From Gonocerus acuteangulatus (taxonomy: Eukaryota > Arthropoda > Insecta > Hemiptera > Coreidae): a DNA stretch of 64,000 nt. Positions 17,741-29,483 of this stretch are shown here, piece after piece (positions within the stretch are counted from its first letter, which is position 1; every line of letters begins with the position of its first letter). The notes below the pieces were generated by a model. That model made no database searches and was not told where the DNA came from. It was given only the letters and a program-made list of their open reading frames with translations. The DNA lies in the NCBI GenBank assembly GCA_946811695.1, contig OX328123.1, positions 123,041,429 to 123,105,428 of the forward strand, given 5' to 3'. A program made the translations under genes and the position numbers.

Positions 17741-17835
17741 TCAAATGTGTTTTTGAATGGCTTTTTGTAATTTTCCGCCTCACTTTTTTGTTGTATTTTG
17801 TTTTAAATTGAATTTATATGTAGAATTAGTACTAT

Positions 17836-18482
17836 TGTAGCGGATGGGTGTCGCTACTAAAGGTAAGCTAGGAAGGGTAGGAAGGATGTGTCGGGAGAAG
17901 GTAACCAGGTAAGTACTGTGTCCCGGTTAAGGGCGCTTCCTTGAACCTGGCGGATACCGACTAGGTACTTGGCCTGAGCTTTTCCACTGAGTCGGGGAGA
18001 AGGTGTTCGGTACTGAGCCGTAGCCGTTCCTCGAAGCGGGAGTGAGAGGAGTAAGGAAGAAAATAAATAAGCCAGGTATTGACTAGAGTTGAGGGTAGTA
18101 GGAGTCGGGAGTGTAATGACTGGAGGCTGGCTTGACCACTGGGGACATCGAGACGGCGGCTTCGTACTTTGTCCAGAGAGGTCGAGCAGGTAGCTAGGTC
18201 CTTGGTCCTGAGTGCATGGCTGGGTGGCCGCTGGAACGCCGGTTGCTTGGTCCTGCGTGCATGGCTGGCTGGAGTCTGGTCTCGAGAGGGCTGATGTGTT
18301 CTGGAGAGAGAGCCGGATCCGAATGTCTTCTGAGCAGCAGGAACGCCCCTATTCATAGGCCGAGGTCGGGGTGCCTCGGTCAAAGTCGGGGGTGCTCGGC
18401 CAAGCGCTCGTTCCTATTGGCTGGCCTGGATGCTTCTCATTGGTCCACCAGTGGTCGCTTGTCCAATCATTACATCTCCACA
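17836..18482 (+). mobile_element. Probable solo LTR (647 bp)
   Basis: A GC-rich island in AT-rich DNA with TG...CA ends (TGTAGCGGATGGGTGTCGCT at left, ATCTCCACA at right) and a 4-bp duplication CTAT (17832-17835, 18483-18486). TGTAGCGG starts are common in arthropod Gypsy-type LTRs. Three CCAAT-type boxes (ATTGG, ATTGG, CCAAT) lie within 18417-18465. A 140-codon open frame on the minus strand is of low-complexity composition and is not supported as a gene. No internal retroviral-like coding region is adjacent. Confidence 0.55.
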
Positions 18483-18499
18483 CTATAGTAAAAGAAAAT

Positions 18500-19210
18500 A
18501 AGAAGGTCCCATTTTTCGGGTTTTCACTTATATCTTGGAAACCCTGCGTCCTAGCGACATGACTATTCTATAACAAATGAAAGCTGATTAAATTTGCTAC
18601 AAGTTCTATTCAATGAATTTTTTTTTTAGATATATTTAGTTTTAGAAATATCCGCTCTTGAAAGTCTGTCATTTTGGGAAAAACAGTTTTGCGGAACATT
18701 TTTTGACCGGATAACTCTTCAACAATGCACCCAAAAAATAAATGACGGTTATAGGGTTGTAGAGCATTGCATTTCCTTCAATAAAATATATTACTTTGCT
18801 ATTTCATGTATTTTCCTTCAAACGTTAAAACAATGTCAGTGGTTATCATAAAATCTGAAATTAGGTGACAACTGTTGACTAATAGCCCAGGCAACGAAGA
18901 GTTACATAGGGAAATGTTTGGAACACAATTTTTGACTTCATAACTTTGTTTGGGCTAGTAAGGAGGTCAACATATTAACGGTCGTAGCTTTTGAGCGGGG
19001 GGGGGGGGGGGGGGGGGGGTTAGAAGGTCCCGTTTTTCGGGGATTCGCTTATATCTCGGTAACCCTGCGTCCTAGTGACATGACCATTCTGTAACAAATG
19101 AAAGCCGGGACGCTCGGACACGTGTCGACTATTTTTCGATGTAGATTCACCAGAAAAAAAATGGGCAAATCGGTGACCCCACCACTGTATGCTCCCCTTG
19201 TTAGATACAA
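18500..19210. repeat. Direct-repeat region with a 23-base G run
   Basis: The block AGAAGGTCCC-TTTTTCGGG-TTATATC-GG-AACCCTGCGTCCTAG occurs at 18507-18590 and again at 19022-19105, about 515 bases apart. The second copy follows 23 consecutive G (18997-19019). At 19106-19206 comes a family F block (CACGTGTCGACTATTTTTCGATG, CGGTGACCCCACCACTGTAT) that recurs at 45681 and 51625. Confidence 0.6.
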
Positions 19211-19967
19211 ATGAATATCTCCGCTAATTTTCAACGAAATTAAAATCATTAAACCCCTTTGAAAAGTGCTCAAAAATACGCTGGAATTGTCTATGTCAAT
19301 AAGGTTAGTTTTTTTTAAATTATTAATTAATTAGAAATTGTTTTGGCTCTGTATTCATTTTCACTTGAGTGCATCCTTTAACAAAATAAGCAAAAAAAAA
19401 AAAAACTCCTCTTTGCAAGAGAGAGCTTTAGTTGGGGAGGAATTATAACCTCTAAAAAGAATAATATAAAGGCGTTTCAATTGAAAGTCCAAAGGAGATC
19501 TGCATTTCAAAGATTTTACTCTTTTATCTCTTTTTATTTTGTATTCCCCCTTCAGCTTTCCAAGGGCAGAATTCATTTTGTGACGCAATTCCGTGAGGCG
19601 AGTAAAGGGCTTATGTTAGAACTTGATAACTATTCATGAAGACAAGAGAGGTTTGTGGTAGGTATGGTGGTTGCAGAGTCAGCATTTCTTCCCATATTCA
19701 TAAGTCTTGTCAACATACACACCGCTCTCCTTCTCCCAGCCGTATTAACCTAATTGGTTGGAGGTTTCATCTCTTTCTTTTTCATTTAGTCTCTCACAAA
19801 TATCCAACACAGTTCTACAAGGAGTTATTCAAGGGCTCAGACCGCCCAAACTGGCATTTTGAATGTCTGCAATTTATCTAGTGATTTTAGAGTTATATGC
19901 ATTTTAGGACTCGCACAATAGGATAATAGCCGAGGAGCACCCTGTACTATATATATATATATCACAC

Positions 19968-20124
19968 AACACAACTTGTGACAGGACATGGATCAATAAA
20001 CTCATACTTACACCGTTTCAAAATCACAAACAGAAACACTTGTCCATGCGAATTTCTTACGGGACAAACTTACCAACACTTAATATACGACTGCCGACTA
20101 CTAATACAGGAACGGACAAAAGTA
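19968..20124 (+). pseudogene. Duplicated fragment of a non-LTR retrotransposon C-terminus
   Basis: These ~155 bases are nearly identical to 21420-21576 of the neighbouring R1/I-like element: ACAGGACATGGATCAATAAA, CACCGTTTCAAAATCAC and the CPCEF...YQHLIYDCRLL Cys/His motif are all present. It starts abruptly after a short (AT)n and ends after AACGGACAAAA. It is a broken scrap. Confidence 0.75.
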
Positions 20125-20214
20125 ATGGTGGTGATGGCAGGCATCCGACTTCTAGGTTCATACTCTTCGAAGAAGCTCTGCAATATTCCTTCATGAGATA
20201 AGACTGATCACATT

Positions 20215-20284
20215 TCATTGCAGATTTTACTCACAAATTTATTTGGAACATTTTATTAAAATAAATTCATTATTTACTTTCATT

Positions 20285-20319
<35 letters not shown>

Positions 20320-20578
20320 TGAGTCACAAGAAGCTTTGCACCATCACACATCAGGGGAAGCAAACCCCACTGGTGAAAGTGATTTTAAAAATGCCACGAA
20401 TAAGACTTCGAACTTCAATCGATTTTTAGAAGATATTATCATGAAGCTACTACCGGACAACACTGAATTTGACAAGGCATGTCATTTGGAGCAGCGATTT
20501 TGAACAAGATGAACTCTAATATCAATAATTGGAACAATACTCTGTTATGAATATGCAAATATGAAATACACAAGTATA

Positions 20579-20614
<36 letters not shown>

Positions 20615-20620
20615 TAAAGG
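20215..20620. other. AT-rich spacer with long A-runs
   Basis: Two A-runs (20290-20318 and 20582-20612, 31 bases) bracket about 260 bases without a recognised feature. The second run abuts the start of the retrotransposon coding remnant. Confidence 0.4.
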
Positions 20621-20627
20621 GTTTTAA

Positions 20628-21617
20628 ATGTCGTATGAAGCAGCCTGCGTCCTAGCGAAAATAGTACCTATAGAATTAATTGCAAAACAATATACAGACC
20701 AATATAAACTTGTTAAAACCTCAGAAAACATAGACGATTTCAGAAATAGTCAAATTGAAAAAGAATTAAAATGTTCAATGTGGCCTCACCCATATGAGTT
20801 TCCAATCTTAAAAAATCCCAACAAAAATTACAATATCCAATTAACCATTTATACTGATGGAAGTAAGGAAGGCGAAAACGTTGGCTGTGCTTCAGTGGTA
20901 TTTATTAACGACGAACCCACGGACGTACATAAATACAGACTGGGATAAAACTGTACAAACATACAAGCAGAACAATACGCAGTACTTGAAAGTTTGCGAC
21001 TAATAAAGACTAAATACAGACACTATAATAATGCAATTTTATACACAGACAGCAAGACGACCTTACAAAAACTGACAAATCGTTCGATACATGACTCTCT
21101 AACAGAAGAAATAAGGAAACATGTGACAGAAATACAAAACATTAACATAAACATATATTTTAAGTGGATAAGAGGACACTCTGGAAATATGGGGAACGAA
21201 TTAGCTGATAAAGCGGCTAAAGCTGCCGCAAAAAGTCCCCAGTTACCAGTTTGTTACGATAAGATATCGAAAAAACACTTAAAATATATGTTACAAACTA
21301 AGATTATACAAACTTGGGAAAACCGCTGGACAAATACTAACAAAGGGACACACTTAAAGCTATTCATACCGCAAATTCAAACATATTTAACAAAAAAACA
21401 AACTATGACAGATTTTTACACAACACAACTTGTGACAGGACATGGATCAATAAACTCATACTTACACCGTTTCAAAATCACAAACAGAAACACTTGTCCA
21501 TGCGAATTTCTTACGGAACAAACATACCAACACTTAATATACGACTGCCGACTACTAATACAGGAACGGACAAAATTAAAAACAACAATTATGAAACAAA
21601 ACGGAGTCTGGCCATAG
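20628..21617 (+). pseudogene. R1/I-like non-LTR retrotransposon, RNase H and C-terminal part, one internal stop
   Basis: One reading frame of 330 codons with a single TAA at 20946-20948. It begins in the linker after the reverse transcriptase (SYEAACVLAKIVPIELIAKQ, a recognisable R1/I-type wording). RNase H follows, with its four acidic catalytic residues visible: D in IYTDGSK, E in NIQAEQYA, D in LYTDSKT, and D in GNELADKAAK after WIRGHSG. The C-terminus has a Cys/His motif (CPCEF...HLIYDC). The reverse transcriptase and ORF1 are missing, so the copy is 5'-truncated at an A-run. The stop makes it dead, though it looks recent. Confidence 0.85.
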
Positions 21618-22050
21618 CCAGAACAAACTCTGTTTATGTGCCATAATAAGGCATTAAGAGAATTTGCTGAGCAGCTTTACATGGCAATGGGAAGATTGAA
21701 TGCCTATTACAAATAAAATGTGATATTAAGCATTTTATGTGGTAATACTAATATTGAATTTAGTCTACTTTTATCATCATCAGTTGATCATTCATTTATT
21801 CTTTATTATTTATGTTTTTGTTTTACTTCATTTTATATTCTGTTCTTCTGTTAATTTTTCTCCACTTGTTGTATTTTGTATAGTTTTAATTTGTAAACTT
21901 TTAAATTTTAACTAAAACTAATAATATGTTAAAAAAACAAAACAAAATATGTTAATATACAAATGCAAGTGGTATGCTGTTTATTGCATGAGACTTGCAG
22001 ACAAAAAATAAACTCCCTTCTTGCAGGGCTACTGTAAGGAGGAAACAAAT

Positions 22051-22055
<5 letters not shown>
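21618..22055 (+). other. 3' UTR-like tail of the R1/I-like element
   Basis: AT-rich non-coding sequence that ends in GACTTGCAGACAAAAAATAA, then GCAGGGCTACTGTAAGG and AACAAATAAAAT. It runs directly into (AT)n and the TA-flanked element at 22099. The exact 3' end of the retrotransposon is uncertain. Confidence 0.45.
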
Positions 22056-22098
<43 letters not shown>

Positions 22099-22101
<3 letters not shown>

Positions 22102-23123
22102 GGTGTCCCGTAAATGTCTAGTCATATTGTGAGGGGTGATAGAGGACCTTTAGGGGAACAAAAAATGTTCTATGGCGATTTCCTGAATTCTCGCCCATAA
22201 GGGAGAAAACGTCGTTATATTGTTTTTTCTAGACAAACATGGTTTTTAGAAGAATAAGCGTTGTAGACTAGTTGGGAGTAAACGTAAAACTGAATGAATG
22301 TAAGTATGTATATCTTACCAAAAGAAAGCTATTCTAAATTTCCTGACATTTTATTGATATTTCTTTCCAGCGTTACTCCTCAATGTTAATGTATGGTTGG
22401 GGTTCATTAATGGCCACCTCCTGGACCCAGTATTAGTTACTGTAATTAACAAATTCAAAATATATGTGTATTTTATTTATTTACATTTTTAGGATTTTTT
22501 TATATTCGTGGAAGTAATTTTTTTTATTGTTTTAAGTAAATATTTACTTAATATTTATGTAAACATTTATAAAAATAAATTTTTCTCTTCAGCTTTTTGA
22601 ATAAAGTGAGGAAAAAAATATCATTTTCTTTTCGCAGATCCATGTTTTTTTTCAAACTTTTGTTCTTAAACCGTTCAAATACTTCAATAACACAGGGTTG
22701 TGATACATGAATGGAAAGCTGGTTAAATTAGGAAGTTTTTCTGAAACCCGGAAATCTCAGATCCTGCCCATTGAGGAGTAACGCTGGAAAGAAATATCAA
22801 TAAAATGTCAGGAAATTTAGAATAGCTTTCTTTTGGTAAGAAATACGTACTTACATTCATTCATTTTTATGTTTACTCCCAATTAGTCTTATAGTAAATT
22901 CCCTCAGCTTTCGATTGGTTTTACTCCCTTTCTAGTAGTACCAACTGGGACTGAGCTACAACGATTATTCTTTTAAAAACCACGTTTGTCTCCAAAAAAC
23001 AATAAAACGACGTTTTCTCCCTTATGAGCGAGAATTCGGGAAATCGTCATAGAACATTTTTTGTTCCCCTAAGGGTCCTCTATCACCCCTCACAATATGA
23101 CTAGACATTTACGGGACACCCTG
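22099..23123. mobile_element. TA-flanked long inverted-repeat element (1025 bp)
   Basis: The ends CAGGGTGTCCCGTAAATGTC and its exact inverse abut TA on both sides, inside (AT)n. The arms match closely for about 200 bases, then continue to about 22395 and back from about 22770, the right arm carrying some 70 extra bases. The core has no coding frame. TA target and CAGGGTG ends fit a Tc1/mariner-class non-autonomous element. Confidence 0.8.
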
Positions 23124-23139
23124 TATATATATATGTTTG

Positions 23140-24055
23140 TTAACACGATAGCGGCCAGAGTTTTTGTTTTTTCGTCGCGAAACTTGGTATATAGCATTCA
23201 ATTAGCAAACGATTGAACGAGTTCGTTAACCACCAAAGTCGGTCCACCGGAAGGGGGGTTTACTCCGGACCCACAATACCAATTCGCCACTACCAGCCGT
23301 GATTTTTGGTATATTTCGACGAAACTCGGTATTCTTAGTGGTAATCCACAGGTAAATATGTGTTGTAAAAATAAACTAAATAAGTTCATTAGGAAGGGGG
23401 GGGGGTTTACTCCGGACCCACACTACCAATTCGCCACTACCAGCCGTGATTTTTGGTATATTTCGACGAAACTCGGTATTCTTAGTGGTAATCTACAGGT
23501 AAATATGTGTTGTAAAAATAAACTAAATCGGTTCATTAGAAGGGGGGGGGGGGGGTTTACTCCGGACCCAAATTCCTAATATACTCATACCGGTCGTAAT
23601 TTCTGCTGTATTGTAACGAAACGCGGTATACGTCGTGGGTAACTCATGAGAAAGAAGTGTTGTAAAAATGAGCTGAATCGGTCAATCGGAAAGCGGGGGT
23701 TTAATTTGTAATATATTTCAATAGAAAAGCCCGCCAGACGTAGGTTCACTAAGCCGGCGCAAGGAGCGCTTTGTATCTAGAGGGACTGTAACCTGTTCCT
23801 GCGTTAGATCAAAATACGATAATATGAGGTTTTTTGTATTTATTACGTACTGTTGTAGGTACCATGTGTAAACATAACTCTGGAAGCAAATTAATAATTG
23901 ATCAGTTACTCATTACAAATTTAAAAGAGAACTATTCATGTTTTTATTTTATTTATGTAGGATATTTTAAGCAAATTGTTGTGGAAAGCAGTCTACACTA
24001 CCCAAATTCTGAGGAAAGTGCTTAGTTATGCAGCTCCTGCGTGACGGGCTTTTTA
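23140..24055 (-). repeat. Family A repeat, nearly complete copy
   Basis: Reading inward from TTAACACGATAGCGGCCAGA it holds the TTCAATTAGCAAACGATTGAAC block and three ~145-base subunits with G-runs of 6-13. Then come the GCTTTCCGATTG block, GTTCCTGCGTTAGATC, and a conserved 63-codon frame (23834-24025). The end is CAGCTCCTGCGTGACGGGCTTTT. The frame lacks an ATG until codon 11 and is kept in all three complete copies simply because they are similar. Confidence 0.75.
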
Positions 24056-25124
24056 TTTAAGTGGGTAGACTCATAATTTAGTTCCAGATTCCCCAATCCC
24101 GTTACTTGCGAGGCTTCAAAAAAGGCTTAAAACTCACCATTTTGCTTCTAATTTGAACCATTTTTTATTCCATCCCTCCCCCCCCCCTACCAGTAACCCA
24201 TCCCATATTAATGTGTCCCGGTTTCACTCACCAAAAATATGACAAGCCTATACATACCGGCTGTAATGTTTGAGGAAGGAGCGTATATGTCTGTTAGGTA
24301 TGTGGTATTACGAGAGGCTAAGCATTGTCGCTAAACTAGATTAGTGAGGGTGTTTATAAAGCCACGTTTTGGATGGTAGTCTCTTGGTCCGATGTTTGCT
24401 TTAGAATTAGCTCCGGCCATAGTAGACAGAGAGAATGTCATAGGATAGCTCTGGACGAACCTGTATCAACAGTACTTCATCGGTTCCGGCTTCCCTTATC
24501 AAAGGCGGAACGGCTCTGTTTGATTGGCAAACTTCGATTAGGTGTAGTTTGCCTAAAGGCAAGTACCATCCTTTTGTAATCTCTCTCCTCCTGCTTACTA
24601 TTCACAAAGCTAAAGAGAATTTTTAATGAAATAAAAAAAAAAAAAAAAGAGAAAAAAGTCATAATGTTTCGGAGCGTGGTGAAAATCTGATGGTGCCTTT
24701 CATTAGCTGCTTTAGCACACCCCCCTTTTCTTTTTTTTTTTTTGCTTTATTGCCTAGACAGTTCACTTCCTCCAATCTCTCTCTTGGCGTTTTACGATTT
24801 TTCTTTCATCTGATGAACAAAGGTTCGGTTAAATCTTTATTTAGGGATTCAATACAAGAAGTTGATATTTTTTTTTCTCCCGTCAAAGGTTAATCATTTC
24901 AAGGCCTTTATATGGTCTAAATATGTCATAACGTGGCACTATTCTTGGAAGGTTCGCCCTCTAAATTTGAGGCTGTCAGAGTGTTTTGCGCATTTTTCTC
25001 CTTCCTCCATATCTGGATTTATTTATCTGGATAAATAGAAGAACTTATTGAAGACTAATTATATCTCATGTGCTATATACATTATTTTTACCGACGTGGT
25101 GCTTCTTAAAAAGTGTTTTTTTCC
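24056..25124. other. No gene seen
   Basis: Mixed-composition sequence with C-runs at 24178, T-runs at 24730-24742, and a small hairpin GGCAAACT...AGTTTGCC near 24527-24553. The open frames are short, overlap each other on both strands, and show no recognisable protein. Confidence 0.35.
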
Positions 25125-25995
25125 AAAAAAGTCCGATTCGCAGGAACTGCATCATCTTAGCGCGGTTACGTACATCTCGAAGAAATGGAATAGATTAGCA
25201 TCACAAATCACAGGAAACTGACAGTAGCCAACTTACACAGAAGCGGATAATTCTTAATCTGTATAAGTCAATACAATTATGTACTGAGAACTTACTTACT
25301 CTTTGACTACTGCTGAGAAGGCGCTATTCTAAACAACCAAAAATTCGTTGTCATTTTAAGTATCTTGTTTTACTAGCAAATTCAACTGTAAATATGTGCT
25401 TCATGGTGAATAAAATTCCATTCTGTTAAATCTTTCTATAAAATAAGAAATACCGATAACTTCAGTTGGAGGCTATGAGGAAGGTTATATAGATAGGAGA
25501 ATTAAAAACAAACTACTTCATCATGATTAGCCACTGCCATCATGATTACCACAGCCACTCCAAACTTATTACCAATACCTTTCACCGTTTCTTAGCTTAT
25601 TTTACTAAAATACTAAATTTACTGATAAATGAAATTTAAAACAAGAAAAAAACAATTAAAAAGTGAGATAAACAAAGAGAAAACCCTTTTCAAAACAAGT
25701 TTTTAAGTTTTAAGCGCTTACATCTCTGATTGACGTTGCCCCATCGAATATTGCTTCAGAAACTTTTTTGTAGAGAATTTAGTAAGCATTCGAAAGGTCA
25801 CTTTCCACTTGCCACGATTTCGCAACCGTTATCGAGATATTTACGAAAAATGTATGAAGATCCGAAAACTTTTCATGTCTATTAATAAAATAATTTTTTT
25901 CGCATGCTTCCTTAACTCCAAATATAACCAAAATTTAAACATCTTAGTTGGGATTAATTTCCAAGTTGTAGAATATATTTCCCTTGAATTATAGT
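25125..25995 (-). repeat. Family C repeat, long copy
   Basis: It starts at AAAAAGTCCGATTCGCAGGA, ACTGCATCATCTTAGCGCGG (the family terminus, inverted) and runs through AGAAGCGGATAATTCTTAAT, CAACCAAAAATTCGTTGTCA and CTTCCACTTGCCACGATTTC to the end near TTAGTTGGGATTAATTTCC. The same order, inverted, is seen at 32270-33180 and 40640-41410. Confidence 0.8.
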
Positions 25996-26069
25996 TGGAT
26001 AATGTATTTGAAAATAAAACAGGTTTAGAAAAACAATTTAATGTTAGAGATATGGATTTCCAAGATATA

Positions 26070-26860
26070 GCTTTTCAACTGCCTAGCGTCTTTTCTTGGG
26101 AGGGTTCTTTGTCTTTGATTTTGGTACTTAGAATTATGGGATTCAGTTGAAACGTTTTCTGCATGTTCGAATTTCATCAATACTAATATGTTGAAATTTT
26201 GGTTACGTTTGGAATAAAGGAAGGGTTAGAATAAAATATTTTATTAACAGACAAGAAAAGTTTTGGTAACTTTGTAGACTTTCGTTAGTATCTCGAAAAC
26301 CGTTGACAATCTTGGGAAGCAGAAGATTACCATTCGAAAGCTTACTAAATGCTCTACAAAAAAGGTTCTGAAGAAAGTATTAATTAGGCGATGTCAATCG
26401 GAGAAATAAGTGCTTAAAACTTTAAAGTAATTGATTACTTTTATTCGAACGGTTCTTTTTGTCTGTTTTATTCCTTGTTATTTTTTAATTGCTTATAGTT
26501 GGATAATGTATTTGACAATAAAACTGGTTAAGTAAAATAACAAAAACAATTTATTGTTAGAAATATAGATTTCCAAGATTCCAAGACCTTGTCACTAGCC
26601 GGACCGTTTCTAGTGTTAGCCGACCCTTCCAGGTAAGATCGTAAATCATGACCTTTCAAGACTTTACTACACACAGGAATGGCGTTAGTGACCTTAAGGG
26701 TTGACACGCCATTATAATAAATTATTTAAAAAAAAAGACTGGTGGAACCAAATTAATAACTGCTTCTATTTTAATCTTTCCAAATTAGACTAGGGATATG
26801 AACGGAACCGCGCTAAGATGATGCAGTTCCAGCGAGACGGACTTTTTTTGTTTCTAAAAG
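26070..26860 (+). repeat. Family C repeat, second subfamily, with terminus
   Basis: It shares TATGGGATTCAGTTGAAACG, GGTTACGTTTGGAATAAAGG and GGCGATGTCAATCGGAG with 33190-33480. After about 300 bases it ends in GAACGGAACCGCGCTAAGATG, ATGCAGTTCCAGCGAGACGG, the common terminus of the family. Confidence 0.7.
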
Positions 26861-26869
26861 TTTAATTTG

Positions 26870-27970
26870 GTTGAAAAATATTTATTGAAATTTTAACATC
26901 AAAAAGGTTAAGCTCCGTTAAACCAATAATTTCTGATCTCAAAATAATTTTAGAGCAGTTTACTTTTTTTTTTACAAGTATATTTTTCTTTAGGTTGGAT
27001 CTTACTTATTATTTTATACATTTTTATTATTATTTCAATTATACCATTATTTTATTACTTATTTTTTTCATTTTGTATATATTTTTATTAACATGAACAA
27101 TTAATGTTATTTATGAATTTAATTTAAAATGATTTACTTATTGTTTTTATTATTAATTTCCTTTGAGCACAACAACCTTGTTGTGGAGCTCTTCAAGCAA
27201 ATAACAAAAAAAAAAAAAAAATAAAAAAAAATAAAAATAACCAGTAGATTTCGCCTACCGGAAAACTGTTTTTCGGTGGAATTCGCGCGGAATAATCATA
27301 GCGATTACGATTTTATTATCTATAGCTGTTTTTGAAAATTCAAAAACTGTTTTCACTGAGAAAATCCAGTGTTACTCTAAAAAGTCTTTATATTCAGAAA
27401 TGTGACTTTATGAGGGCCTCTGTTCTGCGTATTTTCCTCAGGACAGTTTTCGCCCTAATAACTTTAGCTTCATCGAGAAGTTTTCTGAATTATTATTCCC
27501 CTGAAGGCATGCTGCTTCCTGAGCAGATGTGGGATCGAAACCAGCCATATTATATATGGAGGAGTTGGCATTGAGCCGATCTCTCTCTGATTCCGGTCCA
27601 TTGAGTCTCTGCTCAATACAGCCAAGGGGTGCATTGAATGAACTCTCGGAGTTCATTTCTGTTTCGTCCTTGCAGTCCCTTCTCGACGCAGTATAATTGG
27701 TTCGTGTCCTACTCCTGGCTCGTCCTGTTCCTGAAGTTCGCCCCTTTTCTCCCAATTATATGTTCGTTAAGACCGTAGATTTTTCCAATCACGGTCTTTT
27801 TTTAGACTTAATCTTTGGTAAAAAATAAGGCGGATTCACAGGAGCTACGTTAACTCAACGCCTTTTCACAACGTTCCTAATGTCTTATCGAAAGCTAGTT
27901 TGATTTTAGGCGCCAAAATATACAGAAGAAGTATAGTGGCGGATATGAACGTCTCATACACAAACACACA
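26870..27970. other. No gene supported; GC-richer patch at 27500-27750
   Basis: Mostly AT-rich sequence with A-runs. Positions 27500-27750 are richer in G+C, with open frames on both strands, the longest 105 codons on the minus strand (27438-27755). That frame has no recognisable domain and no second copy in the window. An isolated exon cannot be excluded. Confidence 0.3.
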
Positions 27971-27976
27971 CACAGA

Positions 27977-27978
27977 TA

Positions 27979-28051
<73 letters not shown>

Positions 28052-28300
28052 GGTGATTCAGGTCTAAGTAGCCAAACTCTAATAGGTCATTGTAGAAATA
28101 ATTTCCAACAAAAAAGATCATTTGAAGTATTGTCCGATTCCGAAAGGAAAACGAGCTATGTCCAATTTTCGGTTTTTTTAACGTAGTCATGTTTTTTAAT
28201 GAATAAGAAAGGATTACTCAAAAACTATTCAAGATAATTAAATTCTAATCATACCATCATAAAATAGACAAAATTTCCTTTAAAAAAAAAATAATTCAAT
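27977..28300. repeat. (AT)n microsatellite and one end of an ACAGGGTG-type element
   Basis: About 70 bases of (AT)n (27977-28047) are followed by CAGGGTGATTCAGGTCTAAG. This resembles the TA-CAGGGTG terminus of the element at 22099, but the sequence is different and no inverted partner is visible in the next kilobase. Confidence 0.45.
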
Positions 28301-28689
28301 TTGCTAAAACCATTATTAAAAGATACTTTCTAGACGTTCTGTTTTTATCAACGAATAGAGTTTTTTTCGCGAATTTTTTCCTCAGCCCCCTAACGGACTA
28401 AGATTCAATACTTACACGAAAATTTGTACATTTAGTACGCATTAAATCTCCCTTTTGTAAAAAAAATTGGCTCCCTTTTGTAAAAAAAAATGTGGAATGT
28501 AGTTTTGGTATTTTCAAATACCTTGTGTAAGAAATTAATAATTGTTCATTTTTTATTGGCCAAGCTGTGGGTATCCATTTCTCAGTCCAGAAGCAATAAA
28601 AGTAACTGATAGAACCGATTGCAATGTTTTTCATTTGAGAGATATGTCACATTTCGTGTTTTCCAATTTTTCATTGATTTATCTTTTAC

Positions 28690-28742
<53 letters not shown>

Positions 28743-28760
28743 ATATAATATATATTTCAT
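28690..28760. repeat. (AT)n microsatellite with TATAA-type interruptions
   Basis: A run of (AT)n from 28697 to about 28736, followed by TATAATATAATATA. Isoleucine-tyrosine open frames on both strands are translations of this tract. Confidence 0.8.
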
Positions 28761-28919
28761 CCATAATATGTTAAACAATTGTTATAATAATTGGTCATTT
28801 TAGTTCAAAATTATTATAAAAGAATTTGATAAAAAAATGTCTGCTGTTTATTTTTTCTCTTAGTAAAATTTTATAAATTAAAGGGCTCATATTATTGAAA
28901 TTGTTTTCCTGTATTTTTA

Positions 28920-29290
28920 CAGCTCGGCCAGTTCCACTTCCGCTCTGAAAGCTCTATTACAAACAACAAAAAATAGTTTCTCATTGTACGTATCTTGATT
29001 TACTGGCATCGCCATTTTACTGCAAAAACATTAAGAAAACCCGAGATAAAGAAACACAAAGAAAAGTTCAAAGCATCAAAATCAACACTTTCGAAGTTTT
29101 AAGCATTTATTTCTAGGACGAAGGATGTTTCATAGAACGTTGAAAATAATTTTTGTAGGTAATTTAGTAAGCTTTTGAATGGTTACCTACTACATACTAC
29201 GATTTCTCAGCCGTTTTCAATGTATTTAAGAAAAGTATGAGAGCATCCCAAAGCTGCAAGTGTAGTTGAAGGAAAATGTTTAACAAAATC
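28920..29290 (-). repeat. Family C repeat, diverged copy
   Basis: Recognisable through GTACGTATCTTGATTTACTGG, TTTTGTAGGTAATTTAGTAAGC and TACTACGATTTCTCAGCCG, in the same order as the copy at 25125. Confidence 0.6.
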
Positions 29291-29483
29291 CATTGTTTCT
29301 GATTACCCCAACACATAATTAGTTTGGTAAACTAGTTTTATGCATTTTAATCGAAAATGAATGGTTGAGCCTTTAAAATGATTCTATTAATTTAAAATTA
29401 AAAGAAAACCCATTAATACTGTACCTGTGATTTTTTCGATCGAATTTTGCCCTAAAAACGTTCCAGTTGACGGATTCTGCTGG

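Noticed and set aside
17961..18383. 140-codon open frame on the minus strand
   Set aside because: It lies entirely within the GC-rich solo LTR, overlaps a frame on the other strand, and is Ser/Arg/Leu/Pro-rich with no domain; GC-rich DNA gives such frames by chance.
25809..25994. Recurrent RFRNRYRDIYEKCMKIRK-type frames (also 32234-32479, 40673-40978, 42639-42833)
   Set aside because: They recur only because they lie in family C copies, start at arbitrary codons, and are surrounded by stops; no evidence for a protein.
27438..27755. 105-codon minus-strand frame in a GC-richer patch
   Set aside because: No recognisable domain, a competing frame on the plus strand, no second copy and no convincing splice context.
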